Shown in pieces: positions 12,001 to 21,100 of a DNA stretch of 64,000 nt (within the stretch, counting starts at the first letter, position 1; every line of letters starts with the position of its first letter). Position numbers and translations under genes: made by a program. The stretch comes from Nymphaea colorata (lineage: Eukaryota; Streptophyta; Magnoliopsida; Nymphaeales; Nymphaeaceae), in the NCBI RefSeq assembly GCF_008831285.2, contig NC_045139.1:8092204-8156203 (forward strand). The letters run 5' to 3'. Under the pieces are notes generated by a model. It saw only the letters and a program-made list of their open reading frames with translations, searched no databases and had not been told where the DNA came from.

Positions 12001-13320
12001 GCAGAATCAAAATCCAGCTGGCATATGCAACTTGGCCGCAAGAAATCAATTATCTTAACACTTTATTGTCACCAAGGCTCATAAGAGAAATATGGGCCTT
12101 GCTAGTTGGCTTATGTTCAGCTCAAAAAAGTACCAGATCAAACTCATGAATAGGCTAGCTACAAGCAAACAAAACTACATTTAGGACAGCTTGGTTTGTG
12201 CAGACTTTTTTTACTAGTAACAAATATATTTTATAGTACATTGTGGAAAATTAAGGTCTACAGTTTGCAATTAACCAAATTCTACAGCCTAGAAGGTTGC
12301 AAGATTCAAAAAATGTCTTTATTTTGTAAATTAGTTGGTTTAAGATTGTCCCAGCAAGCTTAAGAATTATAAAGCTCAAATATTCTATTGTTTTAGCATC
12401 AAAAGTTTGTAAATAGACCAGCTTGGTTTCAGCTTGTAGCCTTGTACTTTGTGGTGGTCTAGAGTTTTCTTCGGCTTGTGCAAAAACTAAGTGAGCCTGA
12501 ATACCTCTGTTCTGTTTGTTCAACTAGCTTAAGAGCCCTAATTGTCACCAACTTTTTGTCAATTGATAGCAGTTTTAGACCTCTACACCATTTATCAACA
12601 TCGCATAGCCTTCAATTGGATGGAACGATTAACAATCTAGAGAAAAATAAAAAAGAAAATCACTCAGATCAACACAGAACTTATAATATTTATGAAACAC
12701 AAGGGCAACAAAGTCAAAAGGAAAAGTATTATGAAATAAAGAATGACAAAATTGGAAGGAAAAGTAGCAGTTCCATATTTCAGCATGCCATTTCTCTCTC
12801 TCTCTCTCTCGCCCGCCCCCCCCCCAAAACCATTTTGGGAGACATACACATAGCAATCAAGAAATTTTAAGACTAAAAAAACAATAATCCTGTCGGACAG
12901 AAGTAACCAACCACTGAACTAATGAATAACTTATAAAGTAGGTAAAGGAGACTCATCAAAAAGGGAACCAGAAGATTATACAAATTTACCAGTTCCCCAG
13001 AATGAGCACCAATATCATTAAGTTTTCAAGGTTCTTACTAAAACAGTACCAGAGAAGATAATTTTGGAGATCCCAAAACATGCCTTGTCGCCCACAAAGG
13101 GCATCTTGGTGGCCTCTTCTGCCTGAATTGCAGACTGCTGTTGCATGATCTCATCATCCCTCACATTAACCCAATCCAAGGTTTCAGCAGGAACATTCTT
13201 CTCGATACCATGCTTAGTCTCTTCTTCCACAGACTTCCCTCGTTGCATTTTCCTATCGGCAGGAACATTGTTCTCGATATTTTGCTCAGTTTCCTCTTCC
13301 ACAGAGTTCCCTTGTTGCAT
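2487..13320 (-). CDS. OTU1: Otubain-like deubiquitinase (OTU cysteine protease), 8 exons
   Basis: Ubiquitin thioesterase of the otubain family, expected to cleave ubiquitin chains in cytosol or nucleus. Coding exons on the minus strand are 13320-13084, 8610-8545, 8324-8241, 8091-7969, 7802-7750, 7432-7383, 7310-7210 and 2732-2487, giving 319 codons plus stop with consistent phase. Exon 3 contains DGNC, holding the catalytic Asp and Cys; exon 8 contains PGHYDILY, with the catalytic His of the otubain fold. RRTRGDGN, YTEFTFEDFFE and SDHVHIIALSD are strongly family-like. The protein aligns with plant otubains from MPFVGDKEP onward; the first 70 or so residues are lineage-specific and contain a 24-residue duplication. 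Intron 1 appears to use a GC donor at 13082-13083. The frame stays open 5' of ATG 13320 and would read a basic QRRKKRERK stretch, so the true start could be in an extra upstream exon. Intron 7 (2733-7209) carries an LTR retrotransposon. Confidence 0.93.
2889..3020. repeat. (GT)n microsatellite with interspersed TATA units
   Basis: About 130 bases of GT repeat interrupted by short ATAT/TATGTG units, within intron 7 of the otubain gene. Open frames on both strands here are low-complexity Thr-His or Val-Cys translations and are artefacts. Confidence 0.95.
3459..3686 (-). repeat. 3' LTR of the intronic retrotransposon
   Basis: 228 bp, TG...CA termini, matches 6521-6744 at roughly 92 percent by eye. 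It is preceded on the minus strand by the polypurine tract. Confidence 0.92.
4831..5448 (-). other. Unrecognised 205-codon open frame inside the LTR retrotransposon
   Basis: The longest open frame in the element interior. The predicted protein is Trp-rich with normal complexity (e.g. VCQWWLPVVNVSFAEIAQ, CHSETLSILASASVPPSS) and does not look like gag, protease, reverse transcriptase, RNase H or integrase. Further Trp-containing open fragments on the same strand lie at 4204-4464 and 4611-4802. It could be a transduced host-gene fragment or a derived structural gene of a non-autonomous element. I could not assign a family. Confidence 0.4.
6502..6519 (-). other. Primer-binding site (initiator Met-tRNA type)
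   Basis: On the minus strand this reads TGGTATCAGGGCCAGCAC, one base inside the 5' LTR. It matches the TGGTATCAGAGC type used by many plant LTR retrotransposons except for one G. Confidence 0.85.
6521..6744 (-). repeat. 5' LTR of the intronic retrotransposon
   Basis: 224 bp copy of the terminal repeat; the outer end TGTTAG... on the minus strand abuts target duplication AGCAC (6745-6749). Confidence 0.92.
8380..8405. repeat. (GA)n microsatellite
   Basis: About thirteen GA units in the intron between otubain exons 2 and 3. Confidence 0.95.
9638..10721. mobile_element. Putative 1.1 kb DNA-transposon derivative with inverted ends
   Basis: The segment begins GCCACGTTTGATGGC (9638-9652) and ends GCCATCAAGCGTGGC (10707-10721), a 15-bp terminal inverted repeat with one mismatch. 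Extra copies of the end motif lie at 9741-9756 and 10636-10650, both in direct orientation. The middle (about 9940-10540) is GC-richer than its surroundings and carries overlapping non-conserved open frames; a perfect hairpin lies at 10554-10589. No clear target-site duplication was found, so the superfamily is uncertain. It lies in intron 1 of the otubain gene. Confidence 0.6.
10554..10589. repeat. Perfect 16-bp inverted repeat with 4-base loop
   Basis: Seven A, then GTCGGACCC, loop TCAT, then GGGTCCGAC and seven T: an uninterrupted 16-bp stem. It sits near the right end of the putative DNA element and could be part of its subterminal structure. Confidence 0.85.
10722..13083. other. Remainder of otubain intron 1, no gene seen
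   Basis: AT-rich intron sequence between the putative DNA element and exon 1. Several open frames of 60-130 codons exist on both strands but none shows protein-like composition or recognisable motifs. A CT/poly-C tract occurs near 12794-12825. Confidence 0.6.
13177..13320 (-). repeat. 72-bp in-frame tandem duplication in otubain exon 1
   Basis: Two adjacent 72-bp copies (13320-13249 and 13248-13177) encode MQQGNSVEEETEQNIENNVP... and MQRGKSVEEETKHGIEKNVP..., 24 residues each with several substitutions. The unit length preserves the reading frame, and each copy starts with Met. Confidence 0.9.
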
Positions 13321-16300
13321 TTTCCTTTCCCTTTTCTTCCGTCTTTGGATAACCTTATCTGCTGATTTGACAATTATAGACAGGCAATAAAAATGCTATA
13401 ATGGATCGACAAATCATTCCGACAAAAACAACAAAGGAAAAAATCAAGGCAACGGTTCTTGAGGCAAAGACGAAAGAAATTAATAACAGACATAAACGAA
13501 CAAGATATCAAGTCCCGAAAGAGGACAATTGCTCCATTGCATACTAGACTAAAGCACCACATATTTCTTTATTACAAGAGACTCGGATTTTAAAAACCTG
13601 CAAATTCTCGTTCAATTTCATTTGAAATAATGTGAATAATGATAAGCCGCAACGAAGGTATCGCTACTTTCTAGGCGTTCATAGCTCGGACAAGGTCTTA
13701 CCCTTGTCTCCACTTACACGGTTGGACCAATTCAACAAGGACATTTACACCCTATCTGCCACAACCCATTTTCACCTTACGAATGGGAGTGAAGATTTTC
13801 TCTAATGCCTAGCGGTGAGATCTTTTCGCCTTAGCCAAATCTTAATCTTGCCTTTTATCGGCATCCTCCTATTCGGACACAATAAGAGTTCATCCAGGAA
13901 AGAATTCTCATTGTCAAGTTCCACCTTGGATGCGTTTCCAAGACATTATTTCTGCAATATATCCCCACAATCAACGGCGGCATAACAATTTCACTTCCAC
14001 TCTCGCATCTTGGTATTCCTTGGCCAGGTTATCCATTATAAGAGCAAAAGAAGAAGTTCCAGATATGCGGGGAACATCATGGAAGATTTCATTTATAGAT
14101 TTCTTCGTCGCAATTAAGAAATAGCAAAAGTCATTTGCTGTTTCTTAACAACACAGGCTTGTTATCAGTTTGTCGTTGTGCTCTAACTCAAGAACATGGA
14201 TGACGACGCTTAGACTGACAAAGCAAGAAACAAGACAGACGAGGAATTCAAGAAACTATGGAGCGTGAAGCACCAAGAAAGAACCAGGGGGTTGAAGCTC
14301 CACCAACTCCAAGGTGCGGGGAATCGCCGTCCGCCCTTAAATTTAGCGTGGTTTGGGAGAACAGATCCTAAATTAACACTTCAAGGGACGAGAGACGCAC
14401 GCAGATTTATTCAAATCAGATCACAAAACCCCTTTCAAGATGAATCAATAATCGTAAATATTAAGGCCGCTGGCCATAGAGAGAGAGTGAGAGAGAGAGA
14501 GACTCCGACGGCAAGAAGATCTCACGAGTAAATGTCGGCGGCCTGAATGGGAGAGAGTCGCAACCGGATATTGGGAAATCGCCGGCAGGGAGAGCAAGTA
14601 TTGGGAAAGGGGAGGAGGGACCCGCCGATTGCACCAAAAAGCCAAAAGCTTCTTCTTCGTCGTCTTCAGGCGAAAAAAATCTTGCAACCTAAAAGGACGG
14701 AAGAGATATCTGCTTCAGTTAGTTTTTTTCTTTTATATTACAAAACCACACGCAAATTGATGCGAAAATTTTCTTCGAGAAACTAAAGTTTTGATATACG
14801 AATTTTCTACGAAAATAATTTAAATTATAGGAAATGACGAAAATAATTTAAATTATAGGAAATGACGAAAATAATTTAAATTATAGGAAATGACGAAAAT
14901 AATTTTACGTTCTTATTTATTTTCATTGTAAGTCTTATTTTTTGTGCAATTTGAGATGTTAAATAAAAAAAATCAGAAGTTACGTTTTTTTATTTCGTTA
15001 AATCGCCTTGTTCTTTTAGGGAAAGCTTTCACTTAATTATATTTTTTGATTGACGCACAAAATCTCCAGAATTCCTTTATTTTTATGGGTAGATTGTATA
15101 ACTTTCTTATGACTAACAAACTGAAAAGCGACATTTGAACTTACTTTAACCTATGAATATTCTTTCTTGTGAAGCAATATAGAACTCACTTTTTGTGAGT
15201 TCATGGTAGAGAAGTAAACGAGTGCTATTTGGCTTTTGAGTTTTCCATTTTTTCACAGTATCTTTTACTTTCTAAATTTAAATTGTATACATCCTAATAT
15301 TTCACTTTCATATTTCTTAAAGGTATAAAAGAGTTGTCCTCTTTTGAGAGTTGTCCTCTTTTGAGATCTCATATTAACTTCAACAGCTAAGCTTTTCAAT
15401 ATTTGCTCAAGACAAACCAACTTAGTTCAAAACTTTCAAGATCGTACCGTTCTACTTTCAAGGTTTAGTCTTGCTTTGCAAAGGTTGTGTTTGAAGGTTG
15501 TGTTTGTCACCGTTTGCAGTAAAAAAATGATAATGCAACGTAACGCAACAATAATTACGAGATTGGAAGCTTGGACCCTTTGACCACGTGTTACCTTAAT
15601 GCCCGATTGTACTGCACCTCTTTAAACATAACAATTGCTAATTATAAGAGCTAATTATTTTCTTGAACTTAGGTTCTAGATCTCATCAAGTGATGCTGAT
15701 CACATTTTCTTCTTTAACTAAGTTTGAAAGAAAAACATTTTAAAAGGACAATGTGAAATTTCAAACTTTTTAATATTGTAAAACAATATAATTTGGTCTA
15801 AGACGTTCCTGTTTGGCAGTTGTCCAAAGAAAATATTAAAAGTCCTGAACTCAATTTATTTAAAAAAAAAAAAGAAAGAAAAACCATCACAAAAATGTAA
15901 ATCTTAATGTTGTATTTGATAGCTTTGAACCTTATATTCGATATTGCAAAAAAAGGTGTGCTTTGGTTAACCATAAACATTTTGTTTGGAAGGGGAAGGA
16001 GTCCGATCTTAAATCCTAAAATCTTAGATTCACGTTAAAATAAACACAATTTAAGGTAAGATAGTGTTGGTATAAAAAAATTTCGTCTCACAACTTTTTG
16101 CTTTTGTTTTTTCAACAAACAAGTTAAAATAGAGTTTTATGCTGTTATAAATCACCATGTTTCTATTGTTCAACGAAAAAATCTTTAAGGACCCTTGAAT
16201 GATTTCGCTTAACAAGAAAGACATGCGTCAATTTCAATTTATTTAACTTAAGTGTTTCTTTTATGCATGTCTTCGGGTGTTAATTGTAATAAATTTAAAA

Positions 16301-16375
16301 ACAAAGGTATTTTAGCTAAGCATTTTTTTGTTCTAAATTCTTTTAATATATTCTATCGTTTTTTTGTTTCCTTAA
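13321..16375. other. Probable 5' leader and promoter region of the otubain gene, then AT-rich spacer
   Basis: No supported coding region. The frame of otubain exon 1 stays open upstream to an in-frame stop near 13405, and a possible acceptor AG occurs near 13369. The region around 14270-14700 is GC-richer and contains a GA tract near 14480-14501, typical of plant 5' UTR or core promoter sequence, so transcription of the otubain gene may start there. Beyond 14800 the sequence is AT-rich and contains a 28-bp tandem repeat. Confidence 0.45.
14809..14904. repeat. 28-bp tandem repeat, just over three copies
   Basis: Units starting ACGAAAATAATTTAAATTAT occur at 14809, 14837 and 14865, with a partial fourth from 14893. 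The copies are essentially identical, indicating recent expansion. Confidence 0.92.
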
Positions 16376-16815
16376 GAGGTCATTTGATTGGGACACCACG
16401 GAACTGAACAGACACATTCTGTTTTGGTAAAATCAACGCAAACGCCGAACAAAGAACAATCAGGACAGGACAGACAGAAAACAAGAGGTATAAATAGGTG
16501 AGGCGTTCTAGTGTGTTTCGTGGTTTACCACGGAACAGTGCGTCGAACGCAGACTCCCCGACCCCGAGCTCCTCTTGCCTCGCCCTTTCTCTTTCTTTCC
16601 TTCTCTCCTTCTCCTTCGTTTCCGCTCGAGCTGTTGCGTCTCCTCTGTCTCAACTCCCGAGCTTCCCCTTCTTCTCAATCACTCGAGTTGCTCAGTTCCT
16701 AAATCATTCAATGGTGAACAAGGGACATCATTGTATATGAGAACATGACAACAATGTAATGGATTGGACGTCATGTTTGTCCAGTCCTAATGGACAACAA
16801 TCAAACGACCTCTAA
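16373..16815. mobile_element. Tourist/PIF-Harbinger-like MITE (437 bp)
   Basis: Element 16376-16812 is flanked by TAA on both sides (16373-16375 and 16813-16815). Its ends GAGGTCATTTGATTG and CAATCAAACGACCTC form a 15-bp inverted repeat with one mismatch. A 3-bp TAA duplication and ends of this type are characteristic of Tourist-like MITEs. The interior encodes no transposase; it contains a TATA-like GGTATAAATAGG near 16489 followed by a GC-richer, Ser/Leu-rich open frame (16498-16740) with no recognisable domain. Confidence 0.8.
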
Positions 16816-18153
16816 GATTTCCAGATCCAAACTCGCGAAATCAATGCTTACATCGCACAGAAAAGCACAACGCCTCCGTGTGTTTTTGTTTTGTCTGTCT
16901 TGGATCTGAACAAGAGATTCTACTTCCAGAATTTATTTGATGGTTTGATATCCGATCCATTTAGTTGAAAGATCCCTGGGCCAATAAGATTCTGCATTTG
17001 ATATGAGACATGCGCTGGTATGAAATATGCTATCTAAACAAACAATGGATTGCACTTCGGATCCACAATAGAATAAAGAACATGTGACCTCATATTGGGT
17101 TGCTTTTTTAAAAAAAAACATGGATTTGAGGTCTGAAATCACTGCAGATCACAACTATTCATCAGGAGGCAAGGCAGGGGACTTGAGCTCAAGCTCAGGC
17201 CCCGGAAATGTGTACCGAGCTGACCCTAGTTGGCTAGACTAAGCTTGATTCGGCTCCATAAGTATTTCTTAACATTTTTTATTAACATATATATATATAT
17301 GTTAATAAAAATATATATATATTTTTATTAAAGGGCATACGATAGCCGGTCAATCGAAAATATCATACTGTTGATATATATTTAAATAATATAACACTCA
17401 ACTATCGAAGTAATAAAACAACAAAACCCTAAAAAGAAAACGAGTGATGAACGCATGAGTCTAAATTTATTCGTGTGTCTGAAAATAAAACTGTATCTTA
17501 AAGTTTTAGGTTTCCAAAACAGGGAAAATTATTAAGGCCTCAATTAAATAATTCGCAGAGGAAAAAAGCGGGGCCGATCGAACAGTCCAGAGAAACATGA
17601 AGCCCGTTTTCACAAATTAAAATAAATTTTTTTATTATGTTAAAATAATATATAAAATTCAAAAAAGAGAACACGGTGAGAAAATATCTCCATTTTTTAA
17701 ATTCCCAACAAACGATTGCGTAGCAATCACTAGTCAACGGTTAAACAGGACGGCTCACTCTCCGACCCTCCCACGACTTGTGGAGGAACAGTGGCACCGC
17801 CCATAATTTTAAACAACGTTTAGGGATAGTCGAGTACTTTTATTTGGACTTTCCCACCGACCATTCCCCGCTGCTTCGGTGATCAAATCTTCGGGACGCA
17901 TAAAGTGGGGAGAGAGAGGAGAGGAGGGATTAAATAATAAAAAAAAAGATTCAGACCCGAAGTGTGCATATTCGGGTTCGGAATTGGAGTGAATTTCCGT
18001 TTCGTCCCCTTGGGCATGAAAAGGGGCGCAGAGCGTGGAGGGCGCGTGTAGCCGATGACATTTTGCTGCACTCGTTCATTTCTGTGCCTCACCGTTCTCC
18101 ACCGACCCGCGCTCCCGCTTCCCCGCTCCGGCCGAACCCTAGCCGCCCTCGCC
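16816..18153. other. Upstream region of the sucrase/ferredoxin-like gene
   Basis: AT-rich spacer becoming GC-rich from about 18000. Around 17285-17332 there are adjacent palindromic TTAACATATATATATATATG-type and AAAATATATATATATTTT stretches. The last 150 bases are likely 5' UTR and include an in-frame upstream ATG at 18055. Confidence 0.5.
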
Positions 18154-21100
18154 ATGCCGACCTCCTTCGACGACCCCCCGGCGTCCTCCTCCCCTTTCTC
18201 CGCCAGCCCCAACGTCAACCGCCCTGACCTCCTCGACCCTTCCGCAGGCGGCGGCTCTGCAGACCACACCAACACTCTGATCGGCGGGAGCGCACCGGGA
18301 CCGGAGGGCGTCCTCGCCGATCCGGCTAGCAACGGCAACGATGCCGAGTTCGGGTTCTATCGCCCGGACATGTACAAGAGTCCGCTGGTCGGCACCGTGG
18401 ACATGTACGAGCGCCATGTGTTCCTCTGCTACAAGACCGCTGAGAGCTGGCCGCCCCGCATCGAGGCCTCTGAGTTCGATCGCCTGCCTCGCATCTTCGC
18501 CGCCGCCCTCAAGGCTCGCAGCGGCAGCATGCCGCGCAAGGTCGGTGCCCTCTCTTGGGGTAGTTGAATCTTTTGCTCGTCGTTTCCTGCTGCTGCGGAG
18601 TGATTTTTGAAACACTGATCGGATGATTTGGGGAGCGGAAAGTGATTCGGACACTTTAGATCTTCAGTTGTTGTAGAAAAACGAGGGATCTTGAAGTTAG
18701 GAGTTAGTACTCGATGGTCTAGGATTGGGAATTGAGGAGTTAATTTGAGGAAATTGCTCGCGTATCTTCGGTATAAGTTCATGAAACAAAAATTAGGGAG
18801 AGATGTAAATATGCAGATTGATTCGTTTCACAAGGAATAATTAAATGGATTGACTTTGGGTCATTTGAGTAGGAAATATATGTGCCAGGAGTTCATTTTT
18901 TCTTTCTTTGAATCATCAAGCACTCCATTTTCTGGGAGAACACGATCGTCTATTCATCTTCTGAACGAACCTTTTCGCTTTTACGGAGGTTTGGTGAACG
19001 AGTAAAATTAATATCAGCCTGTTACCGTTTGCTGGGATCGTTCATTCTGACTGCTCTCTTGCAAATTATGGCCGTTACTTTTTTTTTTTTCTTTTTCTCT
19101 TCTATTTTGGCTCAGTTCTAGAATTGATTGCTTGAGCTATCGTTTTAAAAAGAGGAAGGAAAGGTCACATGTTGTTGTATTAACGTTTCTGTATGTTACT
19201 CAGATAAAGGACTCTCCTAATTGACCTCATACTATTCTATTTTTCTGCAGTTTTCTTTCGTTGCCTTTTTGGCGACTTTCTATCAAATTTAAAATAATGC
19301 AGTAGATTCTGCCCATATGATGAAGCAATTGATAGTGGGGCTGCTGCACTTTTACGTTTTGGGTTGTAATGACTTTGTACTTACGTTAGCTTTTCTACCA
19401 GACTCGACTGACTATATGTGAAGGGCGCGATGGAACTGAAACTTCGAACGGCGATGTCTTAATTTTCCCTGATATGATCCGATATAGGTAACTGGATTGA
19501 GTTGGACTTCATATTTATTTTTTCCTTTCTTTCTTGGCGTAATCTGTCAATTTGGGAAAAATATATGAATAAGCTTTGTTCCTACTTGTACATTTTTTAT
19601 TTATTTATCATAAATTGAAGTGCTTCCTTCATTCTGCGTAAGATGCCTGGTTTGTGCAGTAGATATGAGGATTTTGTCTTTTTTTGCATGTAACTGCTTC
19701 CTGATGTGAGGGAAGAAAGTGTCATGCAAGATGTTCTGAACACTAGTTGTGCTTGTGCTGATTTGATAGAAATACCTTCTCTGTTCAGTGATTTGTTTGG
19801 CCAAAAAAATGCAGGAGTTTGACTCATTTTGATGTGGATTCTTTCGTTGAGGATGTGCTGGTGAAAGATACTGACTGGATCTCTGGAACCCCTGAAGCAT
19901 TAACAGGCTCATATGTTTTTGTTTGTGCCCATGGTAGCCGTGATCGGAAATGTGGTGTTTGTGGGCCGCCTCTTATTAAGAAGTTCAAGGATGAAATTGA
20001 AGCACATGGACTGAAGGGTCAAATTTCTGTGAGCCCATGTTCTCACATTGGTGGGCATAAGTATGCTGGCAATGTGATCATTTTTGGAGCAAGCGTTGGA
20101 GGAGTGGTCACTGGTCATTGGTATGATCTATAATTTTGTTTCGTTTAATGTTTTATGAATTTTGTTCTGGTCTGAAAATGATGTTGGCCAAGCATGTAAT
20201 TTTGTTTTCATTCATTTTGTTTAATCTTTTGAATCATTGATGACATTCACCCGCTCTATAATGGGAGTTTTTTCTTCATTTCATTTATTTTCTTAATCGT
20301 TATTTTTTTGGAGGTTTCCTCAGTACATTAAATGTCTGGAATCTGCACTTTCTCATGTTTGACTAACTTGATGATGATACGATGAAAAATGAGTCATAGG
20401 CTCATTCTGGAACAATTGATCTTTCAGCTCAGCATATGGAGCATTTGTAATAGCACGATCCCATGTTTGATTTATTTGGCTGTTTTTGTTTTTGTTAATT
20501 GCTTCATTTGCTTTTTCTGACAATATCTGTTTTTGATTTAATTATGGTTGAATTTATGTTTGCATTAATTCATTGAACAGCAAATGTGACTTTGGCTTTC
20601 GTCTAACATCTGCAACCCACACGTAGCACCTTTTTGTTGGTGCCTGTTTGACGTAAGGCATGTCTGATTTTCCCCTTCATAGGGGAGCTTATTTAATCTG
20701 TTTGCTCTCATAACAATGCATGTTTAACCTGTTGATTTTCATTAGGAAGCTTGTTTAACCTGTTGATTTTGTCTTGACACTTATTTGATCATGCAAGTTC
20801 TGTAGTATGCATCTTCGTGGTTTCTACATGTGCTAATCATTTCCTATGTTTAGTTTTGCAATTACCTTTCTTGCAAGTTCACTCTTTGGTGGTATAATAA
20901 TCTAGTTGTGAGAGCTTTTTTCTGTTTTTGCTTAGAAGAATGATATCAGAGGTGATCCATTTTTCATGTTTTTCCTTTTTTCTTCTAGGTATGGGTACGT
21001 CACTCTTGATGATGTTTCTGTACTCCTAAACCAACATATTGGCAAGGGAGAGATTGTTGATCGGATTTGGAGGTTTGTCCTTTAGATAATTTAATTATGC

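Noticed and set aside
18139-18654. 171-codon minus-strand frame
   Set aside because: It is the antisense shadow of the GC-rich first exon of the sucrase/ferredoxin-like gene, with no family resemblance.
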